In this document: one piece after another, positions 8,826 to 15,380 of the stretch
Position numbering within the stretch: the stretch's first letter is position 1
Layout: the number at the start of each line of letters is the position of its first letter
NCBI RefSeq assembly: GCF_009908265.2
Contig: NZ_JAAATX020000001.1
Span: 1 to 64,000 of the forward strand
DNA length: 64,000 nt
Direction: 5' to 3'
Origin: Paragemmobacter amnigenus
GTDB lineage: Bacteria; Pseudomonadota; Alphaproteobacteria; Rhodobacterales; Rhodobacteraceae
The notes under the pieces: generated by a model
Told to the model about the DNA's origin: nothing
Seen by the model: only the letters and a program-made list of their open reading frames with translations
The model's database searches: none
Translations under genes and position numbers: made by a program

Positions 8826-8969
8826 GTGACCGACCGTATCGCGCTTGCACTCGCGCTGGCCGTCATCGGCCTTCTGGTTGCGGACTTCGCCGTCAATGGC
8901 GGCGAGGCCACGCTTTTTCTGACGAGAAAACTCTTCGTCTTTGTGGAATTCTTGGCATTCTGGCGCTGA
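8826..8969 (+). CDS. 47-residue single-span membrane protein between the gap genes
   Basis: A short reading frame starting with GTG at 8826 behind an excellent GGAGGGG Shine-Dalgarno, 10 bases after the first gap stop. It encodes 47 residues: a hydrophobic helix (IALALALAVIGLLVADFAV) followed by a second apolar stretch ending in EFLAFWR. Similar tiny hydrophobic ORFs beside gap are, as I recall, present in other Rhodobacteraceae, but I cannot check this here. Function unknown; a small inner-membrane protein co-expressed with gap is the simplest reading. Confidence 0.7.
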   Translation: MTDRIALALALAVIGLLVADFAVNGGEATLFLTRKLFVFVEFLAFWR

Positions 8970-9009
8970 CCCTGCGAAAGTCGGGTTGAATTTCCGGTCG
9001 TTCTGCGGA

Positions 9010-9023
9010 TGTTAGCGCTATCG
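9010..9023 (+). promoter_or_regulatory. LacI-type operator upstream of second gap gene
   Basis: TGTTAGCGCTATCG matches TGTTAGCGCTAACA at 12 of 14 positions, including the full core TTAGCGCTA. It is 43 bases before the gap2 start codon, close enough to overlap a promoter or its start site. Confidence 0.6.
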
Positions 9024-9065
9024 GAGCGGCGGATTCGCCGCGCCTTCCCTTTTGGAGGACATGCC

Positions 9066-10067
9066 ATGACCGTCAAGGTTGCCATCAACGGATTCGGCCG
9101 CATCGGCCGTAACGTGCTGCGCGGGATCATCGAGTCGGGTCGCAAGGATATCGAGGTCGTGGCGATCAACGATCTGGGGCCGGTCGAGACGAATGCGCAC
9201 CTTCTGCGCTTCGATTCGGTGCACGGGCGGTTTCCGGCGACGGTGACGACGGGCGAGGACTGGATCGACGTCGGCCGCGGGCCGATGAAGGTGACGGCGA
9301 TCAGGAACCCCGCCGAACTGCCCTGGGGCCATGTGGATATCGTGATGGAATGCACGGGCATCTTCACGTCCAAGGAAAAGTGCATGGCCCATCTGGAAAA
9401 CGGGTCCAAGCGCGTGCTGATCTCGGCCCCCGGGGACGGGGCGGACAAGACCATCGTCTATGGCGTGAACCATCACACGCTGACGAAGGATGACGTGGTC
9501 GTCTCCAACGCCTCCTGCACCACCAACTGCCTGTCGCCGGTGGCGAAGGTGCTGAACGAGGTGGTGGGGATCGAGAAGGGGATGATGACGACCATCCATT
9601 CCTATACGGGCGACCAGCCGACGCTGGATACGATGCACAAGGACCTGTACCGCGCCCGCGCTGCGGCGCTGTCGATGATCCCGACCAGCACGGGGGCGGC
9701 CAAGGCCGTGGGTCTGGTTCTGCCGGAGCTGAAGGGGAAGCTGGACGGATTCGCCATCCGCGTGCCGACACCGAACGTGTCGGTCGTGGATCTGAAGTTC
9801 ATCGCCAAGCGCGCGACCAGCGTGGAAGAGATCAACGCGGCGATAAAGGCGGCGGCGGACGGGCCGATGAAGGGCATTCTGGGCTATACCGAGTTCAAGA
9901 ATGTCTCGATGGACTTCAACCATGACCCGCATTCGTCGGTCTTCCACATGGACCAGACCAAGGTGATGGATGGAACCTTCGTCTCCATCCTGTCCTGGTA
10001 TGACAATGAATGGGGCTTCTCGAACCGCATGGCGGATACGGCCGTGGCGATGGGCAAGCTGATCTGA
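9066..10067 (+). CDS. gap: Glyceraldehyde-3-phosphate dehydrogenase, second paralogue
   Basis: A 333-residue GAPDH with all family hallmarks: [16 protein letters not shown] start, catalytic Cys in [24 protein letters not shown] and [13 protein letters not shown] near the end. The start ATG at 9066 follows TTTTGGAGGAC. It is clearly paralogous to the gene just upstream along its whole length, so the pair looks like an old tandem duplication with later divergence. A LacI-type operator precedes it. An array of hairpins follows within 6 bases of the stop. Confidence 0.95.
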   Translation: MTVKVAINGFGRIGRNVLRGIIESGRKDIEVVAINDLGPVETNAHLLRFDSVHGRFPATVTTGEDWIDVGRGPMKVTAIRNPAELPWGHVDIVMECTGIFTSKEKCMAHLENGSKRVLISAPGDGADKTIVYGVNHHTLTKDDVVVSNASCTTNCLSPVAKVLNEVVGIEKGMMTTIHSYTGDQPTLDTMHKDLYRARAAALSMIPTSTGAAKAVGLVLPELKGKLDGFAIRVPTPNVSVVDLKFIAKRATSVEEINAAIKAAADGPMKGILGYTEFKNVSMDFNHDPHSSVFHMDQTKVMDGTFVSILSWYDNEWGFSNRMADTAVAMGKLI

Positions 10068-10072
10068 CGGCG

Positions 10073-10189
10073 GAAGGATTTTCTGGCGAAAATCCTTCGG
10101 GGCGAACCTTCTTGCGAAGGTTCGGACAGCGCGGGCGGTGATCTTTCGCAGAAAGATCGGGGTCGAAATCCTTCGCCAGAAGGATTTCG
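10073..10189 (+). repeat. Array of four tandem hairpins downstream of gap
   Basis: Four hairpins in 117 bases: GAAGGATTTT...AAAATCCTTC (10073-10098), CGAACCTTC TTGC GAAGGTTCG (10103-10124), GATCTTTC GCA GAAAGATC (10140-10158) and CGAAATCCTTC GCCA GAAGGATTTCG (10164-10189). The first and last share the AAGGATTT stem. No T-run follows any of them, so they are not ordinary terminators. A similar array lies at 33098-33217. Confidence 0.85.
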
Positions 10190-10251
10190 GTCCTTGCGTT
10201 TCCGGACCGACCCATGCGCGGGGCGCATGGCGGCTTCCCCGCATCGGGCGT

Positions 10252-10265
10252 TGTTGGCGCTAACG
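10252..10265 (+). promoter_or_regulatory. LacI-type operator upstream of DUF1127 gene
   Basis: TGTTGGCGCTAACG matches TGTTAGCGCTAACA at 12 of 14 positions. It lies 75 bases before the small DUF1127-like gene and is the third locus with this motif within 2.6 kb. Confidence 0.55.
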
Positions 10266-10339
10266 GAAAGGTCCATCTAGGGGGCACGCCGAAGGGATAA
10301 CCGAGAAGCCCTTGGCGCGTTCGTGAAAGGAACAGGACC

Positions 10340-10501
10340 ATGAAACTGATCGAAACGCTGAAAGCCGCCCGCGCGCGCAATGCGCTGTACAAGCGGACCC
10401 GCGACGAGATCGCCCATATGCCCCGCGACGTGGCGCTGGATCTGGGGATCTTCCCCGAGGACGCGCATCGCATCGCCTGGGCGGCAGTCTACGGCAACTA
10501 G
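10340..10501 (+). CDS. DUF1127-like small protein, 53 residues
   Basis: A short gene encoding 53 residues, starting MKLIETLKAARARNALYKR and continuing with an RDEIAHMPRDVALDLGIFPED segment. The Arg-rich helix followed by (L)xDIG-x-x-x-x-D/E is the pattern of DUF1127 (YjiS-like) proteins. In other alphaproteobacteria small proteins of this type affect RNA turnover and phosphate or carbon metabolism. AGGAACAGG precedes the ATG and a strong terminator follows the stop. A LacI-type operator upstream suggests control together with the gap genes. The family call is moderate because the match is loose. Confidence 0.7.
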   Translation: MKLIETLKAARARNALYKRTRDEIAHMPRDVALDLGIFPEDAHRIAWAAVYGN

Positions 10502-10527
10502 GGATTTGCGCGCCGACAGGTGCGGAA

Positions 10528-10550
10528 GGGGGCCGGTCGGCCCCCTTTTT
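10528..10550 (+). terminator. Intrinsic terminator after DUF1127 gene
   Basis: Stem GGGGGCC / GGCCCCC with loop GGTC, followed by five T. It lies between two converging genes and abuts the coaD stop codon. Confidence 0.9.
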
Positions 10551-11044
10551 CATGCGCGCAGGCGGCGGCGCAGCGCATCCTCGACCGGCGGGGTGACGAA
10601 TTTCGACACATCCCCGCCAAGCCGCGCGATCTCTTTCACCAGCTTGGACGCAATCGCCTGACGGCGCGCATCGGCCATGAGGAAGACCGTCTCGATGCTG
10701 GCATCCAGCGCGCGGTTCATGCCGACCATCTGGAATTCATATTCGAAATCCGCCACGGCGCGTAGGCCGCGGACGATCACGGTGGCGCCCACGTCACGGG
10801 CGCAGTCGATCAGCAGGTTCTCGAAAGGGTGGACGACGATTTCGCCGCCGGTCCTGGCCTGGATGGCGGCGCATTCGGCGGTGACCATGGACACGCGCTC
10901 TTCCAACCCGAAGAGCGGGCCTTTGTCGCGGTTGATCGCCACGCCGATCACCAGTCGGTCTACCAGCGCCATGGCGCGCTGGATGATATCGACATGCCCC
11001 AGCGTGATGGGATCGAAGGTTCCCGGGTAAAGTCCGATGCGCAT
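10550..11044 (-). CDS. coaD: Phosphopantetheine adenylyltransferase
   Basis: A 164-residue PPAT catalysing the penultimate step of coenzyme A synthesis (4'-phosphopantetheine + ATP to dephospho-CoA). The nucleotidyltransferase signature TFDPITLGH lies at residues 9-17, with GVAINRDKGPLFGLEERV and the later TVIVRGLRAVADFEYEFQM substrate segment. The length is standard. It is transcribed alone from a good candidate promoter 40-68 bases upstream. Confidence 0.95.
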   Translation of the reverse strand: MRIGLYPGTFDPITLGHVDIIQRAMALVDRLVIGVAINRDKGPLFGLEERVSMVTAECAAIQARTGGEIVVHPFENLLIDCARDVGATVIVRGLRAVADFEYEFQMVGMNRALDASIETVFLMADARRQAIASKLVKEIARLGGDVSKFVTPPVEDALRRRLRA

Positions 11045-11083
11045 TGGGGCCCCCTTCCCTGTCGTGCCGCAATTTTACGCAAC

Positions 11084-11112
11084 ATTATTGCGCACAGGGA
11101 TGCAAGGGGCAA
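11084..11112 (-). promoter_or_regulatory. Candidate coaD promoter
   Basis: On the coaD strand: TTGCCC, 17-base spacer, AATAAT (five of six matches to TATAAT). The -10 lies inside a CGCAA-N5-TTGCG inverted repeat (11078-11092). Predicted by eye only. Confidence 0.5.
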
Positions 11113-11145
11113 AACCGACAGGATGCCGCGCTGCGGCACCCTGTC
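11111..11145 (-). terminator. Intrinsic terminator of the CBS-domain gene
   Basis: A 13-position stem GACAGG-x-TGCCGC / GCGGCA-x-CCTGTC with one mismatch and a 3-base loop. On the minus strand it is followed, after two G, by TTTT. It lies 12 bases downstream of the CBS gene stop. Confidence 0.65.
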
Positions 11146-11156
11146 CGCGCGGGGGG

Positions 11157-11591
11157 TCAGAAGCCCTTGATCATGCCTTCGAGGGCGTCCTTTTCCATGG
11201 AAAGTTCGGTGAGCCGCGCCTTGACCACGTCACCGATGGAGATGAGGCCGACCATCTGCGTCCCCTCCATCACGGGCATGTGGCGGAAGCGGCCGTCGGT
11301 CATCTTCTGCAGCACCTCGTTGGCCTGTTCGTCGCGGCGGCAGCCGACGATGTTGGCGGTCATGATGCTGTCGACGGTGTCGGTCAGGCAGGCGGTGCCG
11401 CGGCGGCCGAGTTCGCGCACGATGTCGCGTTCCGAGACGATGCCTGCGACACGCTTGCCATCGGGCGAGACGATCACCGCGCCGATGCGGCGGCTGGAGA
11501 GCATCTCGGCGGCCTTGGCCACCGTCGTACCCGGGGTCACCGTCACCACACCGTCATCCGACTTTGTCTTGAGGATTTGCTGGACGAGCAT
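11157..11591 (-). CDS. CBS domain-pair protein
   Basis: A 144-residue protein consisting of two CBS motifs: roughly residues 10-60 (VVTVTPGTTVAKAAEMLSSR...GAVIV...GIVSERDIVREL) and 75-130 (TANIVGCRRDEQANEVLQKM...HMPVMEGTQMVGLISIGDVV). Such stand-alone pairs bind adenosine nucleotides and sense energy state, but the client is unknown. ATG 11591 is preceded by GGGAGGT; the longer frame adds nine residues without support. It is monocistronic. Confidence 0.88.
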   Translation of the reverse strand: MLVQQILKTKSDDGVVTVTPGTTVAKAAEMLSSRRIGAVIVSPDGKRVAGIVSERDIVRELGRRGTACLTDTVDSIMTANIVGCRRDEQANEVLQKMTDGRFRHMPVMEGTQMVGLISIGDVVKARLTELSMEKDALEGMIKGF

Positions 11592-11642
11592 TCGCGGACC
11601 TCCCTTTCCGATGTCCAAGGGTCTGCCCGCATTGGATTTCTG

Positions 11643-12545
11643 TCAAGTCGGGGATTTTGCGGAACGGGATTCGAGCCGCGCCACCTCGCGCCGCAGACCG
11701 TGGGCCAGAAGGTCGGCAAAACGGTTCAGCCGTTCGACGCGCCCGTCATCGGCGTGGCGGATCAACCAGAAGCTGCGGGTCAGCGCGACCTGTTGCGGGA
11801 TGACCTGCACCAGTTCGGGGGCGGCGGGAAGCGCGAAGTCGTGCACGACCCCCACCCCTGCCCCCGCGCGGAGCCAGTTCAACTGCACCGAAACGGAGTT
11901 GGAGGCGAGCGCCACGGTCCCCGCGCCGAGTTCGGCGAGGTAGTCGAGTTCCTTGTCGTGGATCATGTCGGGGATATAGCCGACGAGGCGGTGTCGGCGT
12001 AGGTCGGCAGGGGTGTAGAGGGGCGCGGCCCGTGACAGGTAGTCGGGATGGGCGGCAAGGTGCAGGTGGTAGTCGGTCAGTTTCTGAACGGTCAGGCGGC
12101 CTGCCGTCGGGCGGCTGACGGCGATGGCGAGGTCGGCCTCTCGTTTCGACAGGTTGAAGACGCGGGGGAGTGCGACGATCTGCACCTCGAGCCCCGGGTT
12201 GGCATCGCAGATTTCGGCCAGCACCTGCGGCAGCAGGTAATTGGCGCAGCCGTCGGGGGCACCGATGCGGATCTGGCCCGACAGTCCTTCGGGGCCCGTC
12301 AGCGCCTCGCGCGCACCGTCGAGGGCGGTTTCGGCGCGTTCGGCATGGGGAAGGAGGCGGGCGCCTTCCTCGGTCAGGGCATAGCCTTGCGGGGATTTGG
12401 CGAAGAGGCGGGCACCCATCGCCTCTTCCAGACGCGCGATGCGGCGGCCCACGGTGGCGGCGTCTATCTTGAGCCGCTTGCCCGCGCCCGACAGGCTTTC
12501 GCTGCGGGCGACGGCGAGGAAGATGCGGAGGTCGTCCCAATCCAT
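11643..12545 (-). CDS. LysR family transcriptional regulator
   Basis: A 300-residue LysR-type regulator. The N-terminal winged helix-turn-helix is MDWDDLRIFLAVARSESLSG followed by AGKRLKIDAATVGRRIARLE. The effector domain extends from about residue 90 (LSGQIRIGAPDG) to the C terminus. ATG 12545 has AGGAG upstream. It diverges from mmsA, and a GCAAAA-based palindrome lies in the shared region, so mmsA is the likely target. This is inference from divergence; the inducer is unknown but could be a valine or inositol breakdown intermediate. Confidence 0.9.
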   Translation of the reverse strand: MDWDDLRIFLAVARSESLSGAGKRLKIDAATVGRRIARLEEAMGARLFAKSPQGYALTEEGARLLPHAERAETALDGAREALTGPEGLSGQIRIGAPDGCANYLLPQVLAEICDANPGLEVQIVALPRVFNLSKREADLAIAVSRPTAGRLTVQKLTDYHLHLAAHPDYLSRAAPLYTPADLRRHRLVGYIPDMIHDKELDYLAELGAGTVALASNSVSVQLNWLRAGAGVGVVHDFALPAAPELVQVIPQQVALTRSFWLIRHADDGRVERLNRFADLLAHGLRREVARLESRSAKSPT

Positions 12546-12562
12546 CTGTGGCTCCTGTATGT

Positions 12563-12673
12563 GCAACGGTGGGGGATCGACCGTGGCCAAAAGCCACGGG
12601 CGGCGGCCGTCCCGCCCCCCCGGGGCGGCCGCACGTATACGTGCAACCACCCCGGCGTGACGGCCACCGCCCT
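12563..12673 (+). repeat. Multi-hairpin intergenic element, copy 1
   Basis: A ~110-base element starting GCAACGGT. Stem 1 is CCGTGGC/GCCACGG (12581-12599). Stem 2 is 12 bp including one G-U pair (12603-12632). Stem 3 is the palindrome GCACGTATACGTGC (12631-12644). The tail is CACCCCGGCGTGACGGCC...CCCT. Copies 2 (34736-34847, minus) and 3 (36948-37053) have the same order of stems with different stem sequences. It fills most of the lysR-mmsA spacer. Confidence 0.8.
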
Positions 12674-12687
12674 AGCGGCACGCCCCT

Positions 12688-12710
12688 GCAAAATTGCAAA
12701 ATGCTTTTGC
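12688..12710 (+). promoter_or_regulatory. Candidate operator of the LysR regulator at mmsA
   Basis: GCAAAATT (12688) is followed by the inverted repeat GCAAAA-TGC-TTTTGC (12696-12710), 68 bases before the mmsA start. A dyad with an extra half-site in a divergent lysR-target spacer is the usual arrangement of LysR activation sites. Confidence 0.5.
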
Positions 12711-12777
12711 CTTATCTTCTCTGTTCCCCGCATTTCCGCAAGGCTATTCTGCCGCCAGAAAATCGAGGGAGGCTCCG

Positions 12778-14277
12778 ATGAAAGAGATCGGTCACTGGAT
12801 CAACGGCAAGCACGTCAAGGGCACGTCGGGCCGCTTTGCCGACGTCTTCAACCCCGCCACGGGCGAGGTCCAGGCCAAGGTGGCGCTTGCGACCAAGGCA
12901 GAGCTGGATGCCGCAACGGCGGACGCCGCCGCCGCGCAGGTGAAATGGGGTGCCACCAACCCGCAGCGCCGCGCGCGGGTGATGATGGAATTCGTCCGCC
13001 TTCTGAACCGCGACATGGACAAGCTGGCCGAAGCCCTGTCGTCCGAGCATGGCAAGACCATTCCCGACGCCAAGGGCGACATCCAGCGCGGGTTGGAGGT
13101 GATGGAATTCTGCATCGGCGCGCCGCATCTTCTGAAAGGCGAGTTCACCGACAGCGCAGGTCCGGGGATCGACATGTATTCGATGCGCCAGCCCATCGGC
13201 GTGGCGGCGGGTATCACGCCTTTCAACTTTCCGGCCATGATCCCGATGTGGAAGATGGGTCCGGCGCTGGCCTGCGGGAACGCCTTCATCCTGAAGCCTT
13301 CGGAGCGTGACCCTTCGGTCCCGCTGATGCTGGCGGAACTCATGCAGGAGGCGGGGCTGCCCGATGGCGTGCTGCAGGTGATCAACGGCGACAAGGAGGC
13401 GGTGGACGCGATCCTCGACTCGCCCATCATCGCGGGGATCGGCTTCGTCGGGTCCACCCCCATCGCGGAATACATCTATGGCCGCGGCTGTTCCAATGGC
13501 AAGCGCGTGCAGTGCTTTGGCGGTGCCAAGAACCACATGATCATCATGCCGGACGCCGACATGGATCAGGCGGCGGATGCTCTGGTCGGTGCGGGCTATG
13601 GCGCTGCGGGCGAGCGGTGCATGGCAATCTCGGTCGCGGTGCCGGTGGGCGATGCGACGGCGGATGCGCTGATCGAAAAGCTGATCCCGCGGATCGAGAA
13701 GCTGAAGGTCGGGCCCTATACCGCCGGCAACGATGTGGATTACGGCCCCGTCGTCACCGCGGCGGCGAAGGCGAACATCCTGAAGCTGGTCGAGAGTGGC
13801 GTGGCGCAAGGCGCGAAGCTGGTCGTCGACGGGCGGAACTTCAAGCTGCAGGGCTATGAGGACGGGTTCTTCGTCGGCCCGCACCTGTTCGACCATGTGA
13901 CCCGCGACATGGACATCTATCGCAAGGAAATTTTCGGGCCGGTCCTGTCCACCGTCCGCGCCAAGACCTATGAGGAAGCCTTGGCCTATGCGATGGACCA
14001 TGAATACGGCAACGGGACCGCGATCTTCACCCGCGACGGCGACACGGCGCGCGACTTTGCCGCCCGCGTCAATGTGGGGATGATCGGGATCAACGTGCCG
14101 ATCCCGGTGCCGCTGGCCTATCACACCTTCGGCGGCTGGAAGAAATCGGCCTTCGGCGATCTGAACCAGCATGGCCCCGATGCCTTCCGCTTCTACACGC
14201 GGACGAAGACCATCACCTCGCGCTGGCCGTCGGGAATCAAGGAAGGCGCGAGCCTGAACTTCAAGCCGATGGATTGA
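12778..14277 (+). CDS. mmsA: Methylmalonate-semialdehyde dehydrogenase (CoA-acylating)
   Basis: A 499-residue aldehyde dehydrogenase of the MmsA class. It oxidises methylmalonate semialdehyde (valine, inositol) or malonate semialdehyde to propionyl- or acetyl-CoA with release of CO2. The start MKEIGHWINGKHVKGTSGRF, the ITPFNFPAMIPMWKMGPALA cofactor block and the catalytic Cys in GAAGERCMAISVAVPVG (about residue 281) are typical. GGGAGG precedes the ATG. A LysR gene diverges from it. An intrinsic terminator follows. Confidence 0.95.
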   Translation: MKEIGHWINGKHVKGTSGRFADVFNPATGEVQAKVALATKAELDAATADAAAAQVKWGATNPQRRARVMMEFVRLLNRDMDKLAEALSSEHGKTIPDAKGDIQRGLEVMEFCIGAPHLLKGEFTDSAGPGIDMYSMRQPIGVAAGITPFNFPAMIPMWKMGPALACGNAFILKPSERDPSVPLMLAELMQEAGLPDGVLQVINGDKEAVDAILDSPIIAGIGFVGSTPIAEYIYGRGCSNGKRVQCFGGAKNHMIIMPDADMDQAADALVGAGYGAAGERCMAISVAVPVGDATADALIEKLIPRIEKLKVGPYTAGNDVDYGPVVTAAAKANILKLVESGVAQGAKLVVDGRNFKLQGYEDGFFVGPHLFDHVTRDMDIYRKEIFGPVLSTVRAKTYEEALAYAMDHEYGNGTAIFTRDGDTARDFAARVNVGMIGINVPIPVPLAYHTFGGWKKSAFGDLNQHGPDAFRFYTRTKTITSRWPSGIKEGASLNFKPMD

Positions 14278-14301
14278 TCGCCCTTCGGCGGAATTCGGAA
14301 C

Positions 14302-14328
14302 GGGGCTGCCGGATCGGCGGCCCCTTTT
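14302..14328 (+). terminator. Intrinsic terminator after mmsA
   Basis: Stem GGGGCTGCCG / CGGCGGCCCC with one T-G pair and loop GAT, followed by TTTT, 25 bases after the stop. Confidence 0.85.
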
Positions 14329-14390
14329 CTTTTGCCGCTTGATCGGGGCGCGGCGCGCTGTTTTCCTTTGCGAAGAAGACGGAGGCGCGC

Positions 14391-15029
14391 ATGGACTGGA
14401 TGGCGGAACTGGGGGCGATCACGGCCGAGACGCGGGGGGAACTGGGCGGGTTGCAGCGGCGCGCGCTGCCCAAGGGGTTGGACCTGTTCGCCCCCGGCGA
14501 CCGGGCGCAGGGCTTTCCGCTGGTGCTGGCGGGGCGGGTGGAGGTTTATCTGACCGGCCCGTCCGGGCGCGAGATCCTGCTTTACGCGGTGGAGCCGGGG
14601 CAGAGCTGCATCCAGACAACGCTGGGCCTGTTGGGGGACGAGCCCTATTCCGGCACGGCGGCCACGGTCAGCGAGGCCGAGGTGGTGACAATCCCGAAGC
14701 CGCTGTTCCTGCGGCTGATGGATCGCGATCCGGCCTTTCGCGGATTCGTGCTGCGGTCTTTCGGGCAGCGGATGGCGGACCTGACGCGGCTGCTGGAGGC
14801 GGTGGCCTTCGGCAAGGTCGAGGCGCGGCTGGCGGGGGCGCTACTGGATCTGGCCGAGGGGGGCGTGGTGCGGGCGACGCAGTCCGACATTGCGGCGCGG
14901 ATCGGGTCGGCGCGCGAGGTGGTGTCGCGCAAGCTGGATGCCTTTGCCAAGGCGGGATGGGTCGTGACCGAGCGGGGCGAGGTGCATCTGCGCGACGAGG
15001 CGGCGTTGCGACGGGCGCGGGGGCATTGA
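14391..15029 (+). CDS. Crp/Fnr family transcriptional regulator
   Basis: A 212-residue regulator with an N-terminal cyclic-nucleotide-like beta barrel (roughly residues 20-115) and a C-terminal winged helix. The recognition segment is TQSDIAARIGSAREVVSRKLD near residue 165. The Fnr iron-sulfur cysteines are absent (one Cys is visible), so it is not an FnrL orthologue. Its effector is unknown. It precedes a DUF2892 membrane protein gene across a spacer with a GTGAC-CTA-GTCAC palindrome, which could be its own binding site. Confidence 0.88.
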   Translation: MDWMAELGAITAETRGELGGLQRRALPKGLDLFAPGDRAQGFPLVLAGRVEVYLTGPSGREILLYAVEPGQSCIQTTLGLLGDEPYSGTAATVSEAEVVTIPKPLFLRLMDRDPAFRGFVLRSFGQRMADLTRLLEAVAFGKVEARLAGALLDLAEGGVVRATQSDIAARIGSAREVVSRKLDAFAKAGWVVTERGEVHLRDEAALRRARGH

Positions 15030-15035
15030 AGGCCC

Positions 15036-15048
15036 GTGACCTAGTCAC
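15036..15048 (+). promoter_or_regulatory. Palindrome GTGACCTAGTCAC, candidate Crp/Fnr-type site
   Basis: A perfect 5-3-5 palindrome lying 7 bases after the regulator stop and 79 bases before the DUF2892 start. The half-site resembles the TGTGA of Crp-type sites but the spacing is shorter than the usual N6. Assignment to the neighbouring regulator is inference. Confidence 0.4.
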
Positions 15049-15126
15049 AGACAGAAGATGCATGATTCGCTATGTTTCTGTCAGGCACCGGAAGAACCGG
15101 GCCATGAGACAGGAAAGGGAACCATC

Positions 15127-15333
15127 ATGTTGAAGAAGAATGTCGGTGGAATCGACCGTGTGCTTCGGATCGTTGTCGGGCTGGCGCTGCTTGCAGGGTT
15201 CTTCCTGAACGCGGACGCGACCTATCGCTGGGCCTATCTGATCGGGATCGTGCCGCTGGCGACGGGGCTGCTGTCGTCTTGCCCGCTTTATTCCATCCTC
15301 GGGCTTTCGACCTGCCCGATGAAGAAGGCGTGA
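15127..15333 (+). CDS. DUF2892 small inner membrane protein
   Basis: A 68-residue protein matching DUF2892 (YgaP membrane-part-like). It starts with KNVGGIDRVLRIVVGLALLA, has two transmembrane helices (about 10-27 and 33-52), and ends in a Cys-containing SSCPLYSILGLSTCP motif. ATG 15127 follows AAAGGGA. In many bacteria this domain is found with rhodaneses and sulfur handling, but here it is alone behind a Crp/Fnr regulator. Role unknown. Confidence 0.88.
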   Translation: MLKKNVGGIDRVLRIVVGLALLAGFFLNADATYRWAYLIGIVPLATGLLSSCPLYSILGLSTCPMKKA

Positions 15334-15353
15334 CATTCCTTCGAAGAAAATTG

Positions 15354-15380
15354 GACGCCGCCCGTCGGGGCGGCGTCTTT
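15354..15380. terminator. Bidirectional intrinsic terminator between DUF2892 gene and uvrA
   Basis: Ten-base-pair stem GACGCCGCCC / GGGCGGCGTC with loop GTCG, followed by TTT on the plus strand. It separates two converging genes and abuts the uvrA stop. Confidence 0.82.
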
